From Carboxylicivirga agarovorans (GTDB lineage: Bacteria; Bacteroidota; Bacteroidia; Bacteroidales; Marinilabiliaceae), in assembly GCF_050589845.1 (NCBI RefSeq), contig NZ_JBNGPA010000026.1, positions 1-64,000 on the forward strand: DNA of 64,000 nucleotides. The letters run 5' to 3'. Below are positions 37,456 to 46,362 of this stretch, one piece after another; position 1 is the stretch's first letter, and each line of letters begins with the position of its first letter. Under the pieces are notes generated by a model. That model saw nothing but the letters and a program-made list of their open reading frames with translations, was not told the origin of the DNA and made no database searches. A program made the translations under genes and the position numbers.

Positions 37456-38013
37456 CTACTTATCAATCCGCTGCACAATCTCTTCTATATTCAGGCGTGT
37501 TCGTGGTGCCTGTTCGCGCTTCATCAGATCCTCTGGAAGTATACTGGCATCACCTTCATAACCAATGGCAATAACTGTAGCCGGTTCATACTTTTCAGCA
37601 TCCAGGTTCAACAGCCCGATGACTTTACTTTTATCAAATCCACCCATTTGATGAGCCTGTAAACCTTGTGCGGTTGCAGCCAGAGCCAGGTAGGAATTGG
37701 CGGCACCAGTATCGTGCAAGGCATAAGCGTTGGGGCGATTCTTATAATCAAAGTGCTTTTTTGCAACTGATATGATCAGCATGCCTGCGTTTTGAGCCCA
37801 TGCCTGGTTGCCGGGAACCAAACAATCAACAAATTGCCTGAATGCCTCTGTGTCATTTTTCATAGCGTAGTAATAGCGCCATGGTTGCTCATTCATGGAT
37901 GAAGGGGCCCATTGTGCCGCCTCAAACAGGGCATTGACCTGGTCGTTTGTGATCGGTTTATCTTCAAAGGCGCGGGGGCTCCATCTCGTTTTGAATGCTT
38001 CCGGTAATTTCAT
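37456..38013 (-). CDS. nitroreductase family protein
   Basis: The start at 38013 (MKLPEAFKTRWSPRAF) fits the family, where the R-x-S-x-R-x-F motif lies near residue 10; an ATG 33 bases earlier is possible. The 185-residue protein has FMN-binding features: TRWSPRAFEDKPI at the start, AAQWAPSSMNEQPWRYY (about 33-49), GAANSYLALAATAQGL and the C-terminal AIGYEGDAS. It should be an FMN homodimer reducing nitro compounds, quinones or similar substrates with NAD(P)H. The substrate is unknown. The pirin gene lies 107 bases upstream on the same strand, but no operon evidence is strong. Confidence 0.85.
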   Translation of the reverse strand: MKLPEAFKTRWSPRAFEDKPITNDQVNALFEAAQWAPSSMNEQPWRYYYAMKNDTEAFRQFVDCLVPGNQAWAQNAGMLIISVAKKHFDYKNRPNAYALHDTGAANSYLALAATAQGLQAHQMGGFDKSKVIGLLNLDAEKYEPATVIAIGYEGDASILPEDLMKREQAPRTRLNIEEIVQRIDK

Positions 38014-38120
38014 AGGGTTTGTATTTATAAATGATTGATAATTCATGTTTGAAGCCTCGGGGGCGAGCCTGTCTTCACTTTGAAAACAGGGGGTTACTTC
38101 AGTTTATTAAATGTAAGGAA

Positions 38121-38933
38121 TTATACATTCATTGGAACTTCCATCAGCAAAACTTTTGCATCAGATGAAGCGCTTAGTTCAATCTCATTAACACCTTCAA
38201 TGCCAATGCCATCTCTACGTGTCAGTTCATGATCGGCTACATTAAGACCACCCTCCAAAACAAAGAGATAAACACCGTGATTATCACCTTTTAGTTTATA
38301 ATTGACGGTGGTTCCGCGGCTTAGGTCACCCATGTGAAACCAGGCATCCTGATGGATCCATACGCCATCATCATCAGCCTTGGGTGAGAGGATTTGGTAT
38401 AATTCATCTTTCCTGTACAGGTCACGTATTGAGATCTGGTCGTAACGTGGCTTGACATTGTTCTTATTGGGAAAGACCCATATTTGCAGAAACTTGACCT
38501 GCTTGTCCTTATTCTTGTTAAACTCACTGTGAAAAACACCTTTCCCGGCACTCATCACCTGCACATCACCTTCGCGGATTATTGCAACGTTATCCATGCT
38601 GTCTTTGTGTTCAAGGTCGCCTTCCAGTGGAATTGAGATTATTTCCATGTTTTCATGGGGGTGTTTGCCAAATCCCATTGCCGGATTGACCGTATCGTCA
38701 TTCAACACCCTGAGCGCCCCAAAATGTACACGCTCCGGATCATAGTAGTTGGCAAAACTAAATGTGTGGTACGAATCTAACCAGCCGTGATTGGCATGAC
38801 CTCTTGTGTCAGCCCTGTGTAATACAGTTTTCATGTTTATATCCTCCGATTTTGTTATTCCAAATAACTTATTGCCGATGAATATAGCCGGCAATATTGC
38901 TTGTATTCGTTTGATAAATAATCGCCTGTTCAT
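38121..38933 (-). CDS. pirin family protein
   Basis: The cupin core is a standard pirin: HANHGWLDSYHTFSFANYYDPERV, FGKHPHENMEIIS (metal-binding His-x-His and Glu) and KGVFHSEFN. Pirins bind Fe and some act as quercetin 2,3-dioxygenases or redox sensors. Two starts compete. The one at 38834 (MKTVLHRADTRG, 237 residues) has a GGAGG 8 bases upstream, rare in this window, and the usual family length. The one at 38933 (270 residues) adds MNRRLFIKRIQAILPAIFIG, which fits the Tat consensus RRxFLK followed by a hydrophobic run. I list the longer form; the shorter is at least as likely for a cytoplasmic product. Confidence 0.85.
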   Translation of the reverse strand: MNRRLFIKRIQAILPAIFIGNKLFGITKSEDINMKTVLHRADTRGHANHGWLDSYHTFSFANYYDPERVHFGALRVLNDDTVNPAMGFGKHPHENMEIISIPLEGDLEHKDSMDNVAIIREGDVQVMSAGKGVFHSEFNKNKDKQVKFLQIWVFPNKNNVKPRYDQISIRDLYRKDELYQILSPKADDDGVWIHQDAWFHMGDLSRGTTVNYKLKGDNHGVYLFVLEGGLNVADHELTRRDGIGIEGVNEIELSASSDAKVLLMEVPMNV

Positions 38934-39049
38934 GACTTGTAATTTTATACTTACAAAAATACAGGATAAAGAGGTCTTTAAATTATAAATATGCAAGAGG
39001 GTGTTATAAAAATCCGTTATTTACAGCTCTATTCCGCAGGAATAATCCG

Positions 39050-39215
39050 TGTACCCCGAGAGCCATTGGGGCGTGGTCAAAAAAAAATGAAAATGTGGTT
39101 TTAATAGAGGCAAAATATAACACAAGCCAATGATATAAATAAATAAAAAATGATGAACCACGAATTACACGAATTGTGAAATCGCTACGCGATTACTTTG
39201 GCGCAGCGATACCCC
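39050..39215. repeat. single family D repeat copy
   Basis: This copy has the same order of words as the 27960-28653 array (CATTGGGGCGTGGTC, A-run, ACAAGCCAATGATATAAAT, GAACCACGAATTACACG, CGCTACGCGATTACTTTGGCGC). It shares ends with the array units, so the unit can move or be copied as a single block. Confidence 0.8.
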
Positions 39216-39429
39216 AGGACTAGTCATCCACATCCACCCGCTGCAACCCCGAATATGTTAATGCAGGAATTAGTTTGAAGCGGAATAGGTAGTTGTATGA
39301 TTAAGGGGGATAAGTATAACTCAACAATTCCTCAATTTAGCAATTCGACGGTTCGACAACTCGACAAAGAGGCCATCGGGGAACAAGGATTATTGACTGC
39401 ACCATTTATTTATTGTTACAACTAATCGC

Positions 39430-39588
39430 TACACGATTAGATAATCCGTGTAATCCGTGTAATTCGTGGTCAAAAAAAAAAGAAAACGGTGGTTTTAATA
39501 GAGGCAAAATATAACACAAGCCAATGATATAAATAAATAAAAAAAAGATGAACCACGAATTACACAAATTGTGCAATCGCTACGCTTT
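39430..39588. repeat. family D repeat copy, partial
   Basis: The copy begins with CGTGTAATTCGTGGTC, then an A-run and GAAAACGGTGGTTTTAATAG, through GAACCACGAATTACAC and CAATCGCTACGC, where it passes directly into a family C element. The end of D at the start of C is a junction worth comparing with 27919-27960, where C precedes D. Confidence 0.75.
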
Positions 39589-39595
39589 ACCCTTT

Positions 39596-39682
39596 AGTGT
39601 TCGAAAAGAAGTTTTATAAACGTATAGATCTATGCATCATGTAAATCAGCTCTCCTCCTTGCCAGGAGGAGAGCTGATTTAC
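39596..39682 (-). repeat. hairpin repeat, family C (complete copy)
   Basis: A perfect 19-bp inverted repeat, arms 39641-39659 and 39664-39682 (GTAAATCAGCTCTCCTCCT and its complement), loop TGCC, with the family tail on its left side (CGAAAAGAAGTTTTATAAA). This is the longest perfect hairpin noticed in the window. Confidence 0.85.
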
Positions 39683-39822
39683 AGCTTGCAAAACACTATA
39701 TATGTGAATGTTTGAATCTTTTCGAACACTAGAGCGCTTTACCCCGGGCTATAAATATGGCAGACTTACGGCCTGCTACTTACAGCTTGGTATAAAATTC
39801 CGCAGGAATACAGTTTGAGTAA

Positions 39823-39886
39823 TTACCATGACTTGGTATGCCTATATACCATGTCATGGTATGCCTGTATACCACGACGTGGTAAT
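39823..39886. promoter_or_regulatory. three 15-bp palindromes on a 23-bp period
   Basis: TACCATGACTTGGTA (39824-39838), TACCATGTCATGGTA (39847-39861) and TACCACGACGTGGTA (39870-39884) are centred at 39831, 39854 and 39877. They are separated by GCCTAT and GCCTGT. Two are perfect apart from the centre base and the first has one mismatch. Consensus TACCAYGWCRTGGTA. They lie 46-107 bases past the icmF stop. This looks like a protein-binding array, but could also fold as RNA hairpins. Confidence 0.7.
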
Positions 39887-39930
39887 TTACCTTAACGACT
39901 CATTGAACCTTACAGGCTGCTTTAACCCTG

Positions 39931-42900
39931 CTACATATTTCTGCGGTACTTGCCTCCAACCTCAAACAAGGCCTGTGTTATCTGCCCAAGCGAGCAGTAT
40001 TTAACAGTGTCCATTAAGGCTTCAAATACGTTGTCATTATTAAGAGCAGCTTCCTTCAGTCGCATGAGCATTTCACGGGCTTTCAGCTTATTCTTGTCAT
40101 GAAAGCTATTAAGTGCTTTGAGCTGACGCTGTTTTTCTACCTCAGTGCTGCGAATCACTTCCTGCGGCAATATGGTGGGTGAACCTGATTTTGACAAGAA
40201 GGTATTGACACCAATGAGAGGGAGCTCTCCTGTATTTTTAACTTTTTCATAGTGGAGAGATTCCTCCTGTATTTTACTGCGCTGGTAATTGGTTTCCATG
40301 GCACCCAATACACCGCCGCGGTCACTTATGCGTTCAAACTCCGATAGCACAGCTTCTTCCACCAGCTCGGTCAGTTCCTCGATGATGAATGATCCCTGGA
40401 GTGTATTCTGGTTTTTAGCCAGGCCAAGCTCACGGTTAATGATCAGCTGAATGGCCATGGCACGCCTCACCGATTCTTCGGTAGGAGTGGTTATGGCCTC
40501 GTCATAGGCATTGGTGTGTAATGAGTTGCAGTTGTCATAAATAGCATAGAGCGCTTGCAGGGTGGTACGAATATCGTTAAACTCAATTTCCTGGGCATGC
40601 AATGAACGACCCGATGTTTGGATATGGTATTTTAGTTTTTGCGATTTCTCATTGCCACCGTATTTATATTTGATGGCCTTAGCCCATATGATACGCGCCA
40701 CACGGCCAATAACCGAAAACTCCGGGTCGATGCCGTTGGAAAAGAAAAACGACAGGTTAGGAGCAAAATCATCGATGTGCATGCCACGCGATAAATAATA
40801 CTCGACATAGGTAAGGCCATTGGCCAGCGTAAAAGCCAGTTGAGTCAGCGGGTTGGCTCCGGCTTCAGCAATATGATAGCCTGAGATGGATACAGAGTAA
40901 AAATTCCGGACCTGGTTTCTGATAAAATACTCTTGTATATCGCCCATCAGTTTAAGAGAGAAATCCACCGAGTAGATGCAGGTGTTTTGCGCCTGATCTT
41001 CCTTTAATATATCGGCTTGCACTGTGCCCCGCACCTGCTTAAGGGTTTCCTTCTTAATACGTTCATAGTTATCTCCATCGATAATCTCATCGCCCGAAAT
41101 ACCCAGCAACTTCAATCCAAGGCCATTATTGCCTTCAGGGAGCGTATCTGCATACCCGGACCCTTCGTTTAAGGGTATCTTTATACCAGCTTCCTGAATG
41201 AATTTCTCACACTGTTGATCGATGGCTGCATTGAGGAAAAAAGCCATGAGTACAGGTGCAGGACCATTGATGGTCATGCTCACTGATGTTAAAGGATCAC
41301 TCAGGTCAAAGCCGGAGTAGAGCTTTTTAATGTCGTCAAGGGTGGCTGTTGAAACACCAGAGTTACCCACTTTACCGTAAATATCAGGTCGGGCATCGGG
41401 GTTTTCGCCATACAGCGTTACCGAATCAAAGGCGGTAGACAGCCTTTTGGCCTTTTGGCCTTCAGAAAGGTAGTGAAAGCGCTTGTTGGTTCGCTCAGGA
41501 CTGCCTTCGCCGGCAAACATACGCGTCGGATCTTCGTATTCGCGCCTGAAAGGGAATACCCCGGCGGCGAAAGGGAAGTGACCCGGAAAATTCTCTTTCA
41601 ACTGCCACCTTAAAATATCTTCCCAGTTTTTGTATTTGGGCACGGCAATTTTAGGGACCCTGGTATTGGATAATGAGGAGGTGTGGGTCTCAATCTTTAT
41701 TTCTTTGTTACGTACTTTAAAGGTAAACACATCATCGGCATAAGCTTTTTTCAGTGCCTCCAGCTTAGTTATCAGTTGCCGGTTGTCGTCGCTCAGTAAT
41801 GCGTCCAGTTTTTTATATTCATCTTCAAGTTGCTTTGTATCACCTCCTTTTTTCTTGATTATCTCTATGGTCTGATGCAGGGCATACAGTTGGCCGGCCA
41901 GTTTCGACTGTTCTTCGGCCTTGGCATTGTAAGCCCGTATCGTTTCGCTTATCTCAGCCAGGTAGCGCACCCGGTGAGATGGAATTATACTTTGTGAGAA
42001 CGATTGCTCTGTCATTTCTGCCTCGTGGGCCTTTAAACCAAGCAGGTAATGGTGGTTGAGGTAATCTTTCAATTTCTGGCAGAAGCGATTGATGCCCTGG
42101 TCGTAAAAGTTGGACGCGTTGGTTAAGAATACCGGCATGTCATTTACATCAACATCCCAAAGCTGCTTGTTACGCTGTACTTGTTTTTTTACATCCCTCA
42201 GAGCATCTTCAGCGCCTTTTTTGTCGGACTTATTAATAACCACAAAATCGGCAAAATCGAGCATGTCAATTTTCTCCAGTTGTGAAGGAGCGCCATACTC
42301 AGGCGTCATCACATACAAAGATATATTGGCATAGTCGATGATCTGGGAATCGGCCTGCCCGATACCAGATGTTTCCAGGATAATCAAGTCAGCGCCGGCT
42401 GCTTTTAAAAGGCTTACACAGTCATTTAAATGAGTCGAGACCGATGATCGGGCACCACGCGTAGCCATGGAGCGCATAAACACATTGGGGTGGTGAATGC
42501 TGTTCATGCGAATGCGATCACCAAGTAGTGCACCCCCTGATTTTCGTTTACTTGGGTCAACAGAAACAATGGCGATCTTCAATGTCTCTGAGTTCATTAA
42601 CAAACGCCTTACGAGTTCATCTATAAGCGATGACTTTCCCGCACCGCCGGTACCTGTTATGCCAATTACCGGAATAACACGTTCAGCTGCCTTTTTAAGG
42701 ATGTTTTGATTTAAAAGCGCATCGGCATTGTCGCTGTTTTCAAGCAATGTTATAAATCTGGCCAATGCCATTTTATCAGAAAATACAGGAAGAGGGGCAT
42801 TGGATAGCTTCTCGTGTTGATAGTCGGCCAGTTTCAACACCTCGTTGATCATGCCCTGCAGTCCTGCTTTTCGTCCGTCATCGGGAGAAAAGATGCGTGC

Positions 42901-43251
42901 AATACCATACTGATGCAATTCATCCTGCTCATGGGGCAGGATAACGCCACCTCCGCCACCTACGATCTTAATATGACCGGCTCCTTTTTGCTGCAAAAGG
43001 TCGTACATGTATTTATAAAACTCCAGGTGACCCCCCTGGTAAGAGGTGACTGCTATGGCCTGAACATCTTCCTGAATGGCACAATCTACAATTTCCTGCA
43101 CCGACCTGTTATGCCCCAGGTGAATCACCTCAGCACCTGATGCCTGCATGATCCGTCTCATTATATTGATAGAAGCATCGTGTCCGTCAAATAAAGATGT
43201 GGCCGTTACAATTCTAATTTTACCGGCAGCTTTATAGATGTGGTCCTTCAT
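39931..43251 (-). CDS. icmF: fused isobutyryl-CoA mutase IcmF
   Basis: The 1106-residue protein has the three-part IcmF layout. Part one is an N-terminal B12-binding domain (about 12-145) with FDGHDAS, whose His24 is the cobalt ligand, and a GGGGGV turn. Part two is a MeaB-like G-protein chaperone (about 190-420) with Walker A GTGGAGKSS (200-208) and NKSD. Part three is the mutase barrel with GVFPFRREYEDPTRMFAGEG, the IcmF type and not the YPTMY of methylmalonyl-CoA mutase. It interconverts isobutyryl-CoA and butyryl-CoA, and homologues also take isovaleryl/pivalyl-CoA. It is last in a nine-gene beta-oxidation cluster, 9 bases after the Fe-S protein gene. Confidence 0.93.
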   Translation of the reverse strand: MKDHIYKAAGKIRIVTATSLFDGHDASINIMRRIMQASGAEVIHLGHNRSVQEIVDCAIQEDVQAIAVTSYQGGHLEFYKYMYDLLQQKGAGHIKIVGGGGGVILPHEQDELHQYGIARIFSPDDGRKAGLQGMINEVLKLADYQHEKLSNAPLPVFSDKMALARFITLLENSDNADALLNQNILKKAAERVIPVIGITGTGGAGKSSLIDELVRRLLMNSETLKIAIVSVDPSKRKSGGALLGDRIRMNSIHHPNVFMRSMATRGARSSVSTHLNDCVSLLKAAGADLIILETSGIGQADSQIIDYANISLYVMTPEYGAPSQLEKIDMLDFADFVVINKSDKKGAEDALRDVKKQVQRNKQLWDVDVNDMPVFLTNASNFYDQGINRFCQKLKDYLNHHYLLGLKAHEAEMTEQSFSQSIIPSHRVRYLAEISETIRAYNAKAEEQSKLAGQLYALHQTIEIIKKKGGDTKQLEDEYKKLDALLSDDNRQLITKLEALKKAYADDVFTFKVRNKEIKIETHTSSLSNTRVPKIAVPKYKNWEDILRWQLKENFPGHFPFAAGVFPFRREYEDPTRMFAGEGSPERTNKRFHYLSEGQKAKRLSTAFDSVTLYGENPDARPDIYGKVGNSGVSTATLDDIKKLYSGFDLSDPLTSVSMTINGPAPVLMAFFLNAAIDQQCEKFIQEAGIKIPLNEGSGYADTLPEGNNGLGLKLLGISGDEIIDGDNYERIKKETLKQVRGTVQADILKEDQAQNTCIYSVDFSLKLMGDIQEYFIRNQVRNFYSVSISGYHIAEAGANPLTQLAFTLANGLTYVEYYLSRGMHIDDFAPNLSFFFSNGIDPEFSVIGRVARIIWAKAIKYKYGGNEKSQKLKYHIQTSGRSLHAQEIEFNDIRTTLQALYAIYDNCNSLHTNAYDEAITTPTEESVRRAMAIQLIINRELGLAKNQNTLQGSFIIEELTELVEEAVLSEFERISDRGGVLGAMETNYQRSKIQEESLHYEKVKNTGELPLIGVNTFLSKSGSPTILPQEVIRSTEVEKQRQLKALNSFHDKNKLKAREMLMRLKEAALNNDNVFEALMDTVKYCSLGQITQALFEVGGKYRRNM

Positions 43252-43260
43252 ACTATCAGA

Positions 43261-44049
43261 TTATATTTCCATGTTTTGCTCAATCAGTTCCGCCAGATCC
43301 ATATTCACAACGCTGTCCTCCTTGTTCTTGTACTTGATGCCGTCGCTGAGCATAGTCATGCAAAAGGGGCAGGCAGTTGCCACAATATCAGCTCCGCTGG
43401 CAAGCACGTCTTCTGTTCGTTCTTCAAACACCTCCCTGTTGCCTTTCTCAGCTTCTTTAAACATCTGGGCTCCACCGGCTCCGCAGCAGAGTGAGAAGCT
43501 TTTGGCCCGTTTGAGTTCTGTAAAGTCAACATCGAATGCATTAATGACTTTACGGGGTGCCTCGTAAATGCCATTGCCACGGCCCAGGTAACAGGGATCG
43601 TGAAAGGTGATGCGCTTATTGGCAAAGGCATCTTTCTTCAATTTAATGCGGCCGCTGTCGATCAGATGCTGTAAAAAAGAGGAGTAGTGCATGACCTCGT
43701 AATGACCGCCTAGCTCAGGATATTCGTTTTTTATAATATTGAAACAGTGCGGACAGGTACAGATGACCTTCTGTACCTGGTAGCTGTTAAAGGTTTCAAT
43801 TACCTGCATGGCCTGCATCTGAAACAACATCTCGTTACCGGCACGTTTGGCCGGATCGCCCGTACAGGTTTCTTCAGTGCCCAGCACCGCATAGTCAATG
43901 TTGGCTTTATTTAATATTTGAGCGAAAGCACGCGTTACTTTCTGATACCTTTTATCAAAGGCACCGGCGCATCCCACCCAGAATAAGTATTCGGGCTGAT
44001 GACCTTTTGCCTTTAAATCGGCCATGATGGGTACATTTATCTTTGTCAT
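43261..44049 (-). CDS. CCG-domain Fe-S protein, quinone-reductase subunit for ETF
   Basis: The 262-residue protein has two CCG (HdrB-like) cysteine domains: VGCAGAFD (about 26-33) with CTCPHCFN (about 97-104), and HDPCYLGRGN (about 150-159) with SLCCGAGGAQMF (about 186-197). Two such motifs bind a non-cubane Fe-S cluster in HdrB/GlpC/DUF224 proteins. It follows the membrane Fe-S gene by 23 bases. The two together correspond to the single-chain ETF:(methyl)menaquinone oxidoreductase (EMO/DUF224) of butyrate oxidisers, here split. Electrons from acyl-CoA dehydrogenase via EtfAB would enter the quinone pool here. The substrate assignment is from context. Confidence 0.82.
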   Translation of the reverse strand: MTKINVPIMADLKAKGHQPEYLFWVGCAGAFDKRYQKVTRAFAQILNKANIDYAVLGTEETCTGDPAKRAGNEMLFQMQAMQVIETFNSYQVQKVICTCPHCFNIIKNEYPELGGHYEVMHYSSFLQHLIDSGRIKLKKDAFANKRITFHDPCYLGRGNGIYEAPRKVINAFDVDFTELKRAKSFSLCCGAGGAQMFKEAEKGNREVFEERTEDVLASGADIVATACPFCMTMLSDGIKYKNKEDSVVNMDLAELIEQNMEI

Positions 44050-44072
44050 GTGTGAGATTTATTTAAAACAAC

Positions 44073-45329
44073 TTAGCCTTCAGTCCATTTTAATCGGTCT
44101 TCAGGTGAGTATTTCCATGGAGCCCCGTTATTTTCAATGTTGGCAAACATGGCATTCAGTTCTTCGGGAGCCTGTCCTTCTTCAAGAACCAGGTAACGTC
44201 GCATATCCATGATCAGGTTTGGATGGCTGATATTGAGCGGACATTCCTGGGCACAGGCATTGCACGAGGTACAGGCCCACAACTCTTCAGGTGTTATATA
44301 ATCGCCAACCAATGCTTTCGCATCTTCTGCGCTCAAGCCGGCCTTTTCATCCATACGCTGGCGTATATCCACAAATAGTTTACGTGGTGATAACAGCTTA
44401 CCCGTTATATTGGCAGGACAAACTTCAGTGCACCTGCCGCATTGGGTACAGGTCAGGGCATCCATGTAGTTTTTCCAGGTTATGTCTTCCACGTCTTTTA
44501 CCCCAAAGCGGCTACTGGCAGGTCCATCACTTTCGGCATAGGGATTATCACTCATCATCAGATCAACTTCTTTTTTAACTTCAGGCATCATTGGTAAATG
44601 AGTGAGCGGCTTCAGGTTACTGAAGAACACATTGGGAAGAGACATAAACACATGAAAGTGTTTGGAGTAGGGCAGGTAATTGGCAAAGACAAAGATCAAT
44701 ACGATATGCATCCACCAAAAGAAAGCATATAGCCCTGCACTTTTAGCCGGGTGTAAGGTGTTGACCAACCAGCCTGAAAAGGGGTAGGTGCCAATGGCAT
44801 TTGCACCAAATTGCACTGTTTCGTATACATTAAGTCCTATCAGTGAAAGCATTAATAGCATAATGAATGAGAGCGCAATATTGGCATCGGTTTTATTTTT
44901 CCTGCTTAACTCAATGCCCTTGAAGCGCTTGATGCGCATGACCAGACGCCGGAACAGAAAAGCAATAATTCCCACTAAAACGATTAGGGCAAAAATGTCA
45001 CCACTGGCAGATATAATATCATATACCATGCCCCATGCCCCAAACAAACGGTGTGAGCCAATAATGCCGTCGATCACCATTTCAAGGCTGCCGATGGTAA
45101 TGACCATAAAGCCCCAGAAAACCAGTGCATGCATGAGGCCAATAACAGGTTTCCGCAGTATTTTAGTCTGACCAAAAGCCACCTGAAGAGTGAGCTGTGT
45201 GCGCTTTACCCATTGCCCGTAAAAGGCGGTGCTCCTGGTTTTATCAAAATTGGTTTTGATCTTCCAAAATGAGTAAAGCAGGGCAGCAGCCGTAATGATC
45301 AGGATACTAATGAAAATCAATTGATCCAT
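44073..45329 (-). CDS. membrane Fe-S oxidoreductase, ETF:quinone subunit
   Basis: The 418-residue protein starts with an NarI-like cytochrome-b type membrane domain of about five helices (3-22, 65-85, 110-126, 150-168 and 200-220, with His residues). It then carries two [4Fe-4S] motifs, CTQCGRCTEVCP (about 298-309) and CTSCNACAQECP (about 356-367). This is the front half of an EMO/DUF224 protein. It sits 13 bases after etfA and 23 before the CCG subunit. It should pass electrons from EtfAB through the clusters to menaquinone in the inner membrane. Alternative: another HdrDE/GlpC-like complex, but the etf neighbours argue for ETF. Confidence 0.85.
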   Translation of the reverse strand: MDQLIFISILIITAAALLYSFWKIKTNFDKTRSTAFYGQWVKRTQLTLQVAFGQTKILRKPVIGLMHALVFWGFMVITIGSLEMVIDGIIGSHRLFGAWGMVYDIISASGDIFALIVLVGIIAFLFRRLVMRIKRFKGIELSRKNKTDANIALSFIMLLMLSLIGLNVYETVQFGANAIGTYPFSGWLVNTLHPAKSAGLYAFFWWMHIVLIFVFANYLPYSKHFHVFMSLPNVFFSNLKPLTHLPMMPEVKKEVDLMMSDNPYAESDGPASSRFGVKDVEDITWKNYMDALTCTQCGRCTEVCPANITGKLLSPRKLFVDIRQRMDEKAGLSAEDAKALVGDYITPEELWACTSCNACAQECPLNISHPNLIMDMRRYLVLEEGQAPEELNAMFANIENNGAPWKYSPEDRLKWTEG

Positions 45330-45342
45330 ATGATTATTCTTT

Positions 45343-46317
45343 TTATTTATCAGCCATAAATTGCCTGAATAATGCGCTTAGTTCAGGAACAATTTTAAAA
45401 GCATCGCCCACCAGGCCATAGTCGGCCACTTCAAAAATGGGTGCGTCAGCATCAGAGTTAATGGCAACAATACATTTAGAGCCACTTACACCTGCCACAT
45501 GCTGTATGGCACCTGATATGCCAACAGCGAAATAAATATTAGGCGCGATACTCTTACCTGTCTGGCCCACATGCTCATCGGCCGGACGCCATCCGTCATC
45601 GGCAACAGGGCGGCTGCAGGCTGTGGCAGCTCCAATGCTTTGAGCCAGCTCTTCAAGCAAGGCAAAGTTTTCGGCAGCTTTAAGGCCTCTTCCCCCACTA
45701 ACAACAATATCAGCATCTGCCAGGTTAATGCCTTCTGTATTGGTTTGCTTATCAATTATCTCAAGGCGCGACACCGGCTCATCGATTTGAGGTGCGAATG
45801 TCTCAATTTTTAGATCCACAGGAGCTTCTCTAAGTCCAAAACTATTGAGCATGGGTGTCATGATCTTACGCTCTGTTTTAACCTGAACACTTGCCAGGGC
45901 TTTGCCGGTAAAAGCACGTTTGGAAACAATGAACGGATCATATGACTCGGGCAGATCCATTACCTGTGGTACAAAACCAGCTTTAAGCCTTACCGACAAT
46001 CGTGGTGCAATGGCTTTTCCCTGGTTATTATCGGGGAAAAGGATGTATGAAGCATTGGTTGCGTTTACAGCCTGCTCTGCTATTTGAGTATAGACGCGGT
46101 TAACACGTTTATTGTATTGCGCATCGCCGGCTAGCAGTATTTTGCTCATCCCATATTTGCCCAGTGTCTCCAGTTCGGCTTGGTCAATTTCACCGATCAC
46201 CAGGCCAACAACCTGCAGGTTGAGCTTATCGGACATGGCTTTGGCATAAGAGCATAATTCAAGGCTTTGTTTTTTTATCGTTCCGCCTACATTGCGGATA
46301 TATACGAGTATAGACAT
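45343..46317 (-). CDS. etfA: electron transfer flavoprotein alpha subunit
   Basis: The 324-residue protein has the ETF alpha fold: an N-terminal domain (1-190) and a C-terminal FAD-binding domain with VVSGGRGLKAAENF (about 208-221), ATACSRPVADDGW, GQTGKSIAPNIY and GISGAIQH. These are the conserved FAD contacts. EtfAB accepts electrons from acyl-CoA dehydrogenase in the cytoplasm. It lies 45 bases after etfB and 13 before the membrane oxidoreductase. No extra domain for electron bifurcation can be told from sequence by eye. Confidence 0.95.
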   Translation of the reverse strand: MSILVYIRNVGGTIKKQSLELCSYAKAMSDKLNLQVVGLVIGEIDQAELETLGKYGMSKILLAGDAQYNKRVNRVYTQIAEQAVNATNASYILFPDNNQGKAIAPRLSVRLKAGFVPQVMDLPESYDPFIVSKRAFTGKALASVQVKTERKIMTPMLNSFGLREAPVDLKIETFAPQIDEPVSRLEIIDKQTNTEGINLADADIVVSGGRGLKAAENFALLEELAQSIGAATACSRPVADDGWRPADEHVGQTGKSIAPNIYFAVGISGAIQHVAGVSGSKCIVAINSDADAPIFEVADYGLVGDAFKIVPELSALFRQFMADK

Positions 46318-46362
46318 GTGTGATGATTTTACGAATTTAACAATGAAGATGACCTGCTGAAC

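Noticed and set aside
39931..43251. methylmalonyl-CoA mutase
   Set aside because: The fused G-protein domain and GVFPFRRE in place of the methylmalonyl-type YPTMY loop point to IcmF.
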